DNA from: an uncultured Acidobacteriota bacterium
GTDB taxonomy: Bacteria > Acidobacteriota > Terriglobia > Terriglobales > Acidobacteriaceae
DNA length: 44,271 bases
Reading direction: 5' to 3'
Assembly (NCBI GenBank): GCA_903832295.1
Contig: CAILAZ010000235.1
Location: forward strand, 1-44,271
Part shown: positions 1 through 7,871 of the stretch, piece after piece
Position numbering within the stretch: position 1 is the first letter of the stretch
Layout of the letters: the number at the start of each line of letters is the position of its first letter
Program-made: the position numbers and the translations under genes
Notes under the pieces: model-generated
Seen by the model: the letters and a program-made list of their open reading frames with translations, nothing else
Told to the model about the DNA's origin: nothing
Databases searched by the model: none

Positions 1-56
1 GGTGTGAATACCAATCTTGCAACGGTTGGCCAGAAGGTCAATCGTTGCCCGGTCGG

Positions 57-1481
57 CTACGGCTTAACAGCCTGGCCTTCGCGGGCGAGAGTTGCCATGT
101 GCTGCGCCGCTTCCTTGCCGGTGCGGATGCAATCCGGCACGCCGATGCCTTTATAGAAATTTCCGGCGATGGATAGGTTGGGAATTTCCTTCAGGATCTC
201 GCCGATGCGCTCGATGCGCTCCAGGTGCCCCGGCGTGTACTGCGCCATGGAGCGGTCCCAGCGATAAACCTTGACGAACCACGGATCGGCGGTGATGCCG
301 GTGATCTGCTTGAGTTCCTGGCGAACGACGGCGATGATCTCTTCATCGGTCAGCTTGAGCACGCCCTGGTCGTTGGCTCCGCCGAGGAAGCAGCGCACCA
401 GCGCCTTGTTGTCTGGGGCGCGGAAGGGGAACTTGGTGTGGACGAAGGTGGTGGCCAGCATGCGCGTGCCTTCGCTGCGCGGGATGAGGAATCCGAAGCC
501 GGGAAGGCAGCTCTTCAGATCGTCGCGCTGGTAGCCGAGAGTGACGGTGATGGAGGAGCTGTACTCAACCTTGCCGAGGTCTTCGGAGAGTTCCGCGTCC
601 ACGTTGGCAAGCATAGTGGAGGCGATGCGCGCGGGGGTGGCGAAGATGACGGCGTCGAACTGTTCCGTGCCGCGCGGAGTGATGAGCTCCCATCCGCCGG
701 CCATAGGCGCGAGCTTGCTGACCTCAGTGGAGAGGCGCAGGCTCTGCGGATTGAGGCGGGCGACGACGGCGTCGATCATCTGCTGCATGCCGCCTTTGAG
801 CGAGCTGAAGAGCGGCTTGGGCTTGTAGCCCTTGGCCTTGGTGATGGCCGCCATTTTCCTGCGTCCGGCGAGCATGGCCTTGCAGAGCGAGCCGTAGTTT
901 TCTTCCATCTCCACGAACTTGGGGAGGACGGCGCGGACGCTGAGTGACGCGGCATCGCCGCCATAGACGCCGGAGAGCAAGGGGTCGGCAAGGCGATCGA
1001 CAACCTCGCTGCCGAAGTGGCGCTCCACCATCTGGGCTACGGTTTCATCCTTGCCCACGGGGCGCGGCGGATGCAGCAGTTCGCCGAGCATCTTGAACTT
1101 GGTGCTCCAGGAGAAGAGGCGGGTGAGAGCGGTGGGAATGAGCTTGGTGGGCACCATGAACATCAACCAGTCTGGCATGGGAATGAGGCGGCCTTTGACG
1201 AGGATGTAGGTGATGCGCTGCGAGTCATTGGAGCCGATGAGATCGCCGGCGATGCCGAGTTCGGCGCAGAGCTGGTTGGCCCAGGGCTTTTCGGTGAGGA
1301 AAGAGTCGGGGCCGCCTTCTACAACGCAGTCGCCGATCTTGTCACTGAACATGACGCCGCCGAGACGGTCGGCTGACTCGAAGAGAGAGTACTCCACGGG
1401 CGCGCCTGCGGCACGCTCCTGTTCCAGGTAATAGGCGGCACTGAGTCCGGAGATGCCGCCACCAATGATTGCAATACGCAT
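57..1481 (-). CDS. hemY: Protoporphyrinogen/coproporphyrinogen III oxidase, HemY (CgoX) type
   Basis: This FAD flavoenzyme oxidises porphyrinogen to porphyrin late in haem synthesis. The 474-residue product starts with a dinucleotide-binding strand and Rossmann motif (IIGGGISGLSAAYYLE, residues 5-20). An acidic residue of the second strand (LFES) and DRLGG follow. The C-terminus carries the usual FAD-closing segment (SIAGNFYKGIGVPDCI). Length is normal for the HemY family. It is the last gene of the minus-strand run hemE-hemH-hemY, 39 bases after hemH. The same gene order occurs in Bacillus subtilis hemEHY, where the enzyme works on coproporphyrinogen, so that substrate is possible here too. 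Only 56 bases remain beyond its stop, and I cannot assign them. Confidence 0.95.
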   Translation of the reverse strand: MRIAIIGGGISGLSAAYYLEQERAAGAPVEYSLFESADRLGGVMFSDKIGDCVVEGGPDSFLTEKPWANQLCAELGIAGDLIGSNDSQRITYILVKGRLIPMPDWLMFMVPTKLIPTALTRLFSWSTKFKMLGELLHPPRPVGKDETVAQMVERHFGSEVVDRLADPLLSGVYGGDAASLSVRAVLPKFVEMEENYGSLCKAMLAGRRKMAAITKAKGYKPKPLFSSLKGGMQQMIDAVVARLNPQSLRLSTEVSKLAPMAGGWELITPRGTEQFDAVIFATPARIASTMLANVDAELSEDLGKVEYSSSITVTLGYQRDDLKSCLPGFGFLIPRSEGTRMLATTFVHTKFPFRAPDNKALVRCFLGGANDQGVLKLTDEEIIAVVRQELKQITGITADPWFVKVYRWDRSMAQYTPGHLERIERIGEILKEIPNLSIAGNFYKGIGVPDCIRTGKEAAQHMATLAREGQAVKP

Positions 1482-1520
1482 GTATGAAAACTCCTCGTTC
1501 CAATAAAAAGTTTAGCGGCG

Positions 1521-2438
1521 CTATGCGCCGTGCTGCGCGGCGGCGAGGCGGGTACGCACAAGCTGCGCCACGGCGCGGGCAAAGAGCACGGAGTCATTGA
1601 GCGACTCGGCGCGACTGAGGGCGATGCCCCTCTGCGCGGCAAAATTTCTGAAGGCGATATCCACGTCATAGAGCACCTCGACGTGGTCGCAGACAAATCC
1701 GATGGGCTGCACAAAAAGATGTTTATGTCCGGAGGCGGCCAGCGCTTCGATGGTGCTCTCGACGGTAGGGCCAAGCCACTCTCCGCCGCTCATGCCCTGG
1801 CTCTGGAAGGCGAAGCTCCAGTTGCCGGCGATCTCAGGAATGGTGGCGGCGACCAACGCAGCGGTCTCGCGGGTCTGGCGCTCGTAGTCGTCTCCGGCCT
1901 CAATGGTGCGGACGGGAACGCTGTGAGCGGTGAAGAGGACGGGCACGGGAGCATTGGCTTCAAGACAGGCGCGCGACCAGCCATCGCGGAGCTTCTCCGA
2001 GAAGGCGCGGACGAGCAGCGGCTCCGCGTGCCACTCGGGAACAAAGTCCACGGTGAAGGGAGCTTTGCCGGTCTCTCCGACAACGGCGCGGCGGTAGAGG
2101 CCGACGCTGGTGCGGGAGTTGTGAGGCGCAAGGCAGATGGCGATGGCGTGGGTGACGCCGTCGGCTGCCATCTGCAGGACGGTGTCACGAATGTAGGGCT
2201 TCCAGTTGCGCATGCCGACGTAGGCGGGCAGGTCGAGTTCTTCTGCCACCAGCGCGGCCTGCTGCATGGTGATTTCGGTGAGCGGCGAGCGGCCGATGAG
2301 CGAGTAGCGGTGCTCAATCTCCGCGACGACGGCGGGCGGAAGCGGCCGCCCGCTGGTTACGTTGGCCAGGTAGGCCGGAATCTCCGCGATGGAGTCGGGA
2401 GTTCCATGCGCAAGCAGCAGGACGGCGGGCTTCTGCAT
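1521..2438 (-). CDS. hemH: Ferrochelatase, coproporphyrin (B. subtilis-like) type
   Basis: It inserts ferrous iron into the porphyrin ring. The 305-residue product follows the Firmicutes HemH pattern: an AHGTP start, RYSLIGRSPLTEIT, the catalytic His in TAHSVP, WLGPTVE and the metal-site acid in GFVCDHVEVLYDVD. It lacks the cysteine-rich iron-sulfur C-terminus of some ferrochelatases. The position of B. subtilis Tyr13 (AYGTP) is His11 here (AHGTP). The start codon lies 2 bases after the hemE stop, so the two are very likely translationally coupled. With hemY downstream, the set resembles the coproporphyrin-dependent branch. The final enzyme of that branch, ChdC/HemQ, is not in the window. Confidence 0.93.
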   Translation of the reverse strand: MQKPAVLLLAHGTPDSIAEIPAYLANVTSGRPLPPAVVAEIEHRYSLIGRSPLTEITMQQAALVAEELDLPAYVGMRNWKPYIRDTVLQMAADGVTHAIAICLAPHNSRTSVGLYRRAVVGETGKAPFTVDFVPEWHAEPLLVRAFSEKLRDGWSRACLEANAPVPVLFTAHSVPVRTIEAGDDYERQTRETAALVAATIPEIAGNWSFAFQSQGMSGGEWLGPTVESTIEALAASGHKHLFVQPIGFVCDHVEVLYDVDIAFRNFAAQRGIALSRAESLNDSVLFARAVAQLVRTRLAAAQHGA

Positions 2439-2440
2439 GA

Positions 2441-3502
2441 CTATCGCTTCCCGGCAGCGGCGCCGCGATGCTGCGCCGAATACTCCTGAACGAACTTTGC
2501 CAGGTTCTTGACGTTATCGACCGGAGTCAGCGGCAGGATGCCGTGACCGAGGTTGAAGATGTGTCCCGGACGGTTGTCGGCGAGGTCGAGAATGTTCTTG
2601 GCGCGCTGCTTGAGCTCGTCCCATTCGGCGAAGAGCAGGACGGGGTCGAGATTACCCTGAACGGCGGGGCGGTGATTCAGCAGCTTCCAGCCCTCGTCGA
2701 GAGGAACTCGCCAGTCGAGTCCGATGACTTCGGCTTCGGTCTCATTCATGGCAGGCAGCAGGGTTGAGCTGTCGGTTCCAAAGTAGATGACGGGGACGCC
2801 GGTGGCGCGGATGGAGTCGATGAGCTCCTTGGTGCGCGGGAGGGCGTACTTGCGATAGTCCTCAACGCTAAGGCAGCCAACCCAGCTATCAAATACCTGG
2901 ATGACATCGGCGCCAGCCTTGACCTGATCGGCGACGTACCCGGCAAGCACGATGTTGAGCTTGCGCAGGAGTTCGTCCCAGACCTGCGGCTGGTTGTACA
3001 TGAGCTTTTTGACTTCGATGTAGTTGCGGGAGCCACCGCCCTCGATCATGTAGCTGGCGAGGGTGAATGGAGCTCCGCAGAAGCCGATCATGGGCAGCTT
3101 GTCGCCCCAGTGCTTGACGCAGACGGCGATGGCTTCAGAGACATATCCGAGTTCGGGCGCGCCGTTGGTGGTGAGCACGTTGACATCGGCGGCGGTGCGG
3201 ATGGGGCGCTCGATGACCGGGCCTTCTCCGGCGGAGAAGTGAAACGGCAATCCCATGACCTCGAGAGGAAGCAGGAGATCGGCAAAGATGATGGCAGCAT
3301 CGACGCCGAGAGCTTCCGCGGCGGTGATGGTGACTTCAGAGGCGATGGAAGGTTTCTTGCAGATTTCGACAAGGGAGTAGTGCTTGCGGACTTCGCGGTA
3401 CTCGGACATGTAACGGCCAGCCTGGCGCATGAACCAGACAGGAGTCGAGTCAGTGGGAAGACCTTTGCAGGCACGGACGAAGATCGAATTTGGCGAGGAC
3501 AT
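2441..3502 (-). CDS. hemE: Uroporphyrinogen decarboxylase
   Basis: It removes four carboxyl groups from uroporphyrinogen III to give coproporphyrinogen III. The 353-residue product has the family start PVWFMRQAGRYMSEYR with the substrate-binding Arg, plus DLLLPLEVMG, GFCGAPFTLASYMIEGGGS, FDSWVG and the C-terminal NLGHGILP. It is the first gene of the hem operon. No clear Shine-Dalgarno sequence precedes the ATG. AT-rich hexamers resembling a -10 (GATAAC, TTTAAT) lie within about 17 bases of the start, so a very short or leaderless mRNA is possible. A CRP-type palindrome sits 37 bases upstream. Confidence 0.96.
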   Translation of the reverse strand: MSSPNSIFVRACKGLPTDSTPVWFMRQAGRYMSEYREVRKHYSLVEICKKPSIASEVTITAAEALGVDAAIIFADLLLPLEVMGLPFHFSAGEGPVIERPIRTAADVNVLTTNGAPELGYVSEAIAVCVKHWGDKLPMIGFCGAPFTLASYMIEGGGSRNYIEVKKLMYNQPQVWDELLRKLNIVLAGYVADQVKAGADVIQVFDSWVGCLSVEDYRKYALPRTKELIDSIRATGVPVIYFGTDSSTLLPAMNETEAEVIGLDWRVPLDEGWKLLNHRPAVQGNLDPVLLFAEWDELKQRAKNILDLADNRPGHIFNLGHGILPLTPVDNVKNLAKFVQEYSAQHRGAAAGKR

Positions 3503-3539
3503 AAAGATTAAATGTTATCAGAGCGACCAAACGCGCGCT

Positions 3540-3555
3540 TGTGATGAGAGTCACA
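3540..3555 (-). promoter_or_regulatory. CRP/FNR-family-like operator ahead of hemE
   Basis: The sequence TGTGA-TGAGAG-TCACA has the exact CRP core, TGTGA-N6-TCACA. It lies between the DUF2442 stop and the hemE start. If GATAAC at 3514-3519 (minus strand) is the -10 and transcription starts about 7 bases further, the palindrome centre falls near -41, the usual class II activator position. The regulator is unknown and none is encoded nearby. Confidence 0.5.
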
Positions 3556-3579
3556 GGGGCGGAGGGGGAGGTACGGGGG

Positions 3580-4023
3580 CTATCCAGCGTCCGCGGTGAG
3601 CAATCTTTGCCTTGGCCGTCCACCCTTGGTGCCATTGGTTCGGGCGGCGCGCTTCTTAGCGACACTCCTGGCTGCGCCACCGGTGCGGCCGATCTCCGAC
3701 ATCCGAGCCCTGTTGCCGTAGATGCGTTGGAGCAGGCTGGGAACGTAGTGATCGAGATTGAGGGCGGGCCAGTGGAGGCCGGTTCCGTTGCCGAGAATCT
3801 CTACCTGGCCGATCTGTTCGCGGGTGGCTGATCGCAAGCCCTGCAGGTCTTCGCGCGGGATGAGGTGGCGCCGTCCATCGCTCAACTTGAGGATGAACAG
3901 GTCAAGTCCGGGGCCGGGGCGGTATTCCACTTTGACGACACGCGGCTCATCGGACAGAGACCTGGCCTGTTCCATGGCGCGATCAATTTCGGGTTTGGTG
4001 GTGATGACCTTATGCTTTGCCAT
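3580..4023 (-). CDS. DUF2442 domain protein with basic NGTKGGRPRQ-type tail
   Basis: This 147-residue protein has the DUF2442 pattern at about residues 27-95 (VVKVEY, LKLSDGRRHLIPRE, then GTGLHWPALNLDHYVPSLL). A lysine/arginine-rich tail ends near RTNGTKGGRPRQR. Such tails occur in several small antitoxin-like or DNA-binding proteins. DUF2442 proteins are often encoded beside DUF4160 proteins and are suspected antitoxin or regulator partners. No DUF4160 partner is present here, so the gene stands alone. An inverted repeat lies 8 bases before the start codon, and no good ribosome-binding site is visible outside it. The function is unproven. Confidence 0.75.
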   Translation of the reverse strand: MAKHKVITTKPEIDRAMEQARSLSDEPRVVKVEYRPGPGLDLFILKLSDGRRHLIPREDLQGLRSATREQIGQVEILGNGTGLHWPALNLDHYVPSLLQRIYGNRARMSEIGRTGGAARSVAKKRAARTNGTKGGRPRQRLLTADAG

Positions 4024-4031
4024 GACAGCAA

Positions 4032-4064
4032 TCTAATAACCCAAGCAGCGCTTGGGTTATTAGA
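4032..4064. repeat. Perfect inverted repeat, 15-bp arms, 3-nt spacer
   Basis: The left arm (4032-4046) is tctaataacccaagc and the right arm (4050-4064) is its exact reverse complement. The spacer is agc. It lies 59 bases after the purH stop and 8 bases before the DUF2442 start codon. No T-run follows on either strand, so it is a poor intrinsic terminator. It could be an operator for the DUF2442 protein, or an RNA hairpin that ends purH mRNA or hides the DUF2442 ribosome-binding site. Confidence 0.85.
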
Positions 4065-4123
4065 AGAGAATTTGGCCGGTTTGGATGCACGCCTGGAGGC
4101 TGAGCCCCACCGCAGGCGGCCAT

Positions 4124-5695
4124 CTAGTGGCGGAAGTGGCGAACCCCGGTGAGAACCATGGCGAGGTTGAGGCGGTCGGCGGTGTCGATGACCTCCTGAT
4201 CGCGGACGGAGCCTCCGGGCTGAATGATGGCGGTGGCTCCGGCCTGGGCGATGACTTCGACTCCGTCAGGGAAGGGGAAGAAGGCGTCGCTGGCGGCTAC
4301 GGTTCCGGCGAGGGGGAGGACGGCTTTTTCAGCACCGATGCGGGCGGAGTCCACGCGGGACATCTGGCCGGCACCGACGCCGACGCTCTGGCCGTCGCGG
4401 GCGTAGAGGATGGCGTTGGATTTGACGTGCTTGCAGACCTTCCAGGCGAAGAGCAGGGCGCGCATCTCCTCGGCGGAGGGTGGACGCTTGCTGACCACTT
4501 TGAGGTCGGCCTCGGTGAGGAGGCGGAGGTCGTTGTCCTGGACGAGAACGCCGCCGGAGACATTCTTGAGCACCCACTTCTGGCGCAGGTCGTCGATCTG
4601 GACGAGGCGAAGGTTCTTCTTTTTGGCGAAGGCTTCGAGGGCCTCCGGGGTGAAGCCGGGGGCGGCAATGGCTTCGACGAAGAGCTTGGCCATCTCGGTG
4701 GCGGTGTCGTGGTCGATGACGCGGTTGACGCCGATGACGCCTCCGAAGGCGGAGACGGGGTCGCACTCAAGGGCGCGAACGTAAGCCTGGGCGAGGGTGG
4801 CGGCGGTGGCGGTTCCGCAGGGATTGGTGTGCTTGATGATGGCGCAGACGGGCTCGGTGAACTCCTGGGCCAGGTCCCACGCGGCCTGGAGATCGACGAT
4901 GTTGTTGTAGCTGAGCTCCTTGCCCTGGAGCTGGCGTCCGTTGGCGACGCCGAGGGTGGTGCCGTCTGAATAGAGAGCGGCGCGCTGGTGGGGGTTCTCG
5001 CCGTAGCGGAGGTCGGCGGCCTTGTGGAAGTGGAGGCGCAGGGCCTGAGGGAAGGCGGCGGATTGGCCGAGCTGGGAGATATCGAAGTGGGAGGCCTCAT
5101 CCATGGTGATTTCGGCGAGGGCGTTGGCGATGGCCGTGTCATAGGCGGCGGTGGTGGCAAAGGCCTTCTGGGCGAGGCTCCACTTGGTTTTGAGGGAGAG
5201 CTCGCCGGAGTGCTGTTCGAGTTCGGCGGCGATGGAGTCGTAGTCGGCGGCGGCGGTGACGATGGCGACGTCCTGGAAGTTCTTGGCGGCGGAGCGAACC
5301 ATCGAGGGGCCGCCGATGTCGATGTTCTCGACGATCTCCTCGAAGTGGACGCCGGGCTTGGATGCAGTCTTCTCAAAGGCGTAGAGGTTGACGACGAGCA
5401 TGTCCACGGGCTCAATGCCGTGCTCGCGGACGGCAGCGAGGTGGGCGGGATTGGAGCGGACGTGGAGGATTCCGCCGTGAACCTTGGGATGCAGGGTCTT
5501 AACGCGGCCATCGAGCATTTCGGGGAAGCCGGTGAGGTCACTGATGTCACGGACGGCGAGTCCGGCGTCACGGAGGGTGCGGGCGGTGCCTCCGGTGGAG
5601 ATGAGCTCGACGCCGAGGGCTGAGAGCCGCTGGGCGAAGGGGACCAGGCCGGTTTTGTCAGTGACGCTCAGGATGGCACGCTTGATCTTCGCCAT
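4124..5695 (-). CDS. purH: Bifunctional AICAR formyltransferase / IMP cyclohydrolase
   Basis: It catalyses the last two steps of IMP synthesis. The 523-residue product has an N-terminal MGS-like cyclohydrolase domain (about residues 1-145; [41 protein letters not shown]). The C-terminal AICAR transformylase domain carries the catalytic Lys-His in IIKHTNPCG and ends with [16 protein letters not shown] and TGVRHFRH. Length and motifs are standard. It lies 39 bases after the MXAN_5187_C-like gene on the same strand, so the two may share a transcript. Confidence 0.97.
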   Translation of the reverse strand: MAKIKRAILSVTDKTGLVPFAQRLSALGVELISTGGTARTLRDAGLAVRDISDLTGFPEMLDGRVKTLHPKVHGGILHVRSNPAHLAAVREHGIEPVDMLVVNLYAFEKTASKPGVHFEEIVENIDIGGPSMVRSAAKNFQDVAIVTAAADYDSIAAELEQHSGELSLKTKWSLAQKAFATTAAYDTAIANALAEITMDEASHFDISQLGQSAAFPQALRLHFHKAADLRYGENPHQRAALYSDGTTLGVANGRQLQGKELSYNNIVDLQAAWDLAQEFTEPVCAIIKHTNPCGTATAATLAQAYVRALECDPVSAFGGVIGVNRVIDHDTATEMAKLFVEAIAAPGFTPEALEAFAKKKNLRLVQIDDLRQKWVLKNVSGGVLVQDNDLRLLTEADLKVVSKRPPSAEEMRALLFAWKVCKHVKSNAILYARDGQSVGVGAGQMSRVDSARIGAEKAVLPLAGTVAASDAFFPFPDGVEVIAQAGATAIIQPGGSVRDQEVIDTADRLNLAMVLTGVRHFRH

Positions 5696-5734
5696 GGTGA
5701 TTTCCTCGCTGATGGAGCGGTGAGATGCGCTGGA

Positions 5735-6319
5735 TTAGATGTCTTTGCGGGGGCGCGCCTTGAGGCGGACCTGCCCGTCTTTCAACATTACAGTGTACTC
5801 GACGGCCTCGCACTGGTACTGGGTGCGGATGAGATTGGTCTTGATCTGGACGAAGGCGGCGAAGGCGTCAAAGGCTCCGAGGGGCTGCCCGGCGGCTTCG
5901 CGGGCGCGGACGACGGCCTCATAGAGGGCGACGACCTCGATGACATCAGAAGTAAAGAGGAGGAAGCTCTCTGGTTCAGGATCGCCAGGGAGAGCGCTGG
6001 GCCTGGGGTGGTCGAGGTGGCCGAAGCCACCGACGCCGAGGAGGACATCCTGAGGACGGCGATAGCCCTCTTCCTTGATCTTTCCCTTGCGCCGCCAGAG
6101 GTCACTGAATACGGAGTACTTCTGGGCTACGGCGGTGAGGCGGAAGCGCTGAGGGAAACTGAGCCGGGAGTTCTCCAGATTACGCCGGATGATGGCCTGC
6201 ACACGGGCCTCCGTATCCACGGGAGGCTTTTTGGCGCCACCGGCGAAGTAGATGTCGAATTCGATCTTGAGGCGGCGGAAGGAGTCTTCCAGCAACGCCA
6301 GTTCTTCATCGATGGTCAC
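5735..6319 (-). CDS. MXAN_5187 C-terminal-domain-like protein
   Basis: I call 194 residues from a GTG (VTIDEELALLEDSFRRLKIE). The open frame extends to 6514, but the extra 65 residues look non-coding and contain no convincing start. The N-terminal half matches what I recall of the MXAN_5187_C family: a helix, then IEFDIYFAGGAKKPP, RVQAIIRR, and FRLTAVAQKYSVFSDLWRRK. The C-terminus (IEVVALYEAVVRAREAAG, FAAFVQIKTNLIRTQ) is a second helical part of the same family. Some members are fused to signalling modules, but the molecular function is not known. It is probably co-transcribed with purH. The start is uncertain because no clear Shine-Dalgarno precedes it. Confidence 0.7.
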   Translation of the reverse strand: MTIDEELALLEDSFRRLKIEFDIYFAGGAKKPPVDTEARVQAIIRRNLENSRLSFPQRFRLTAVAQKYSVFSDLWRRKGKIKEEGYRRPQDVLLGVGGFGHLDHPRPSALPGDPEPESFLLFTSDVIEVVALYEAVVRAREAAGQPLGAFDAFAAFVQIKTNLIRTQYQCEAVEYTVMLKDGQVRLKARPRKDI

Positions 6320-6415
6320 TGGTCTGCACAATAGCGGCCATGGAATGAGGGCAGAGTTGGTGGCGCTATTGACTCGGAATATAGCATAAGCAGCCCTGAT
6401 TGGCCCGTTTCGAAA

Positions 6416-6429
6416 GTCACAGATGTGAC
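6416..6429. promoter_or_regulatory. Palindrome GTCACA-GA-TGTGAC in divergent promoter region
   Basis: A perfect 6-bp inverted repeat with a 2-nt centre lies between the minus-strand gene ending at 5735 and the response regulator at 6525. The half-sites resemble CRP half-sites but in inverted order (TCACA before TGTGA). A related but looser element, GTCACA-ATA-TGTG, lies at 7749-7761 upstream of the next divergent pair. It is a candidate operator only. Confidence 0.3.
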
Positions 6430-6524
6430 ACGGCATTGTCGCGGAAGGGTGCACTCCTATTGGGGGAGAAAAATGTTCTCCGGAAAATGAGTCGGTCTGG
6501 GCCTTAACTCGCATCTAACCTCGT

Positions 6525-7184
6525 ATGTTCAGAGCCGAGAAGATCCGTGTTGCAATTGCCGACGACCACGCAGTGTTGCGCGAGTCACTGGGCGCGCTGC
6601 TTGCGACCCATCGCGATTTTGAGCTGGTGGGCATGGCCAGCACCGGTGCCGAGGCACTTGCGCTGGTGGAAAAGACGCATCCCGATGTGCTGGTTCTGGA
6701 CCTCTTCATGCCGGATACGGACGGGTTTGAGGTGCTGCGGCAACTGGACCGGGCGAGCGTTCGGGTGGCCAGCCTGGTACTGACCGGTTCCGAGAGCCAG
6801 CCGGATTATGTGCACGTGGTGAGGCTCGGGGCGCGCGGACTGGTGCTGAAGGGCGAGTCGCCGGAGAAGTTGTTTGCGGCGATCCGGACGGTGGCAGATG
6901 GCGAACTGGCATTCAGCGACGACGTGGCGCAGGGAGTGATGATGGCCATGACGGTGGATACCCACCATGAGCGGGCCACCAACCTGCTGCGGTTGAGCGA
7001 GCGCGAAAAGCAGATTGCCTACCTGGTAGCGCGGGGGATGAAGAACAAAGACATCGCCATGCAGCTGACCATCAGCGAGAACACCGTGAAACGGCACCTG
7101 CAGAGCATTTTCAACAAGACGGGCGCCAAGGACCGACTGGAGCTGGCGGTGATTGCCCTGACCGAGAGCGCCAACGCCGCCTGA
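6525..7184 (+). CDS. NarL/FixJ-family response regulator
   Basis: This is a two-domain transcription regulator of 219 residues. The receiver domain (about 7-125) has the acidic pair DD (IADDHA), phospho-acceptor Asp59 (LVLDLFMPD) and the conserved Lys109 (GLVLKGES). The LuxR-type helix-turn-helix (about 157-200) reads LSEREKQIAYLVARG then NTVKRHLQSIFNKTG. No histidine kinase gene is adjacent, so the partner and the regulon are unknown. The gene is monocistronic and divergent from the purH group. Confidence 0.92.
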   Translation: MFRAEKIRVAIADDHAVLRESLGALLATHRDFELVGMASTGAEALALVEKTHPDVLVLDLFMPDTDGFEVLRQLDRASVRVASLVLTGSESQPDYVHVVRLGARGLVLKGESPEKLFAAIRTVADGELAFSDDVAQGVMMAMTVDTHHERATNLLRLSEREKQIAYLVARGMKNKDIAMQLTISENTVKRHLQSIFNKTGAKDRLELAVIALTESANAA

Positions 7185-7264
7185 GTTGCGCGGGCGCACG
7201 GAGACTGGCATAGTGCTCCCTCGCCGTTTCACATCTGATTTTCGGATTGTTGGATCCCGACTGC

Positions 7265-7630
7265 TTACTTCCCGGAAATCGAGGTAGTGGTGACTGCCAT
7301 TTTCTTCACCATTGCCAACACAAGTTTCCGGTCACTGTCATTCAAACCGCTGGAGTATCGCCGAATCTGTGAGAGGAATCGTACTTCTTCCTCACTGAGT
7401 TGAGGCAAATGCTTGCCGTTGCCGTTCTCACCAGAGGCCTCGACAAAGAAATGGCCGAGCGGAATCTCAAGGGAGAGCGCAATCTTCGCTAACGTATCCA
7501 GAGAAGGCACAGTATGGCCATTCTCAACGCGCGAAAGGTAACAGCGTAACAGGCCTGTACGTTTCTCGATATCGCCCTGTGACATACCCTTCTGCAAGCG
7601 GAAGTTACGGATTGTTTCGCCAATGTTCAT
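7265..7630 (-). CDS. XRE-family helix-turn-helix regulator
   Basis: A 121-residue protein with a Cro/C1-type HTH at residues 6-61 (IRNFRLQKGMSQGDIEKRTG, then YLSRVENGHTVPSLDTLAKI). A helical C-terminus follows (EEEVRFLSQIRRYSSGLNDS, then LVLAMVKKMA). It has no metallopeptidase or cupin domain. It converges with the response regulator upstream and is divergent from the secreted protein at 7872. A small inverted repeat (AAGCT-N7-AGCTT) lies in that divergent region. The target is unknown. Confidence 0.88.
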   Translation of the reverse strand: MNIGETIRNFRLQKGMSQGDIEKRTGLLRCYLSRVENGHTVPSLDTLAKIALSLEIPLGHFFVEASGENGNGKHLPQLSEEEVRFLSQIRRYSSGLNDSDRKLVLAMVKKMAVTTTSISGK

Positions 7631-7871
7631 AATTTTCGCTTTTTCTTACGCGCTGACTGCGCGCGAACTGCCGTGTATGGGGGATGTCAAATAGTAATGA
7701 GACTGCAAACTGAAGTGCAAGGGAATTCGAGGCCCACCGGGACTGACTGTCACAATATGTGTAGTGAGATGAAATAGTTACCGAATAAGGCTGCTTACAA
7801 GCTGAAATTGAGCTTAGAAATTGTGCGATTCCCGGAGGGGGCGAATTGCGGGGCACGGTCATCCAACCTGC

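Noticed and set aside
1..56. Possible start of another gene beyond hemY
   Set aside because: Only 56 bases are available; minus-strand frames are open but too short to judge.
4085..4969. 294-residue plus-strand Gly/Asp/Glu-rich frame
   Set aside because: Antisense of purH, low-complexity composition, no motif.
6320..6514. N-terminal extension of the MXAN_5187_C-like gene
   Set aside because: The extra 65 codons have no family similarity and cover the divergent promoter region with its palindrome.
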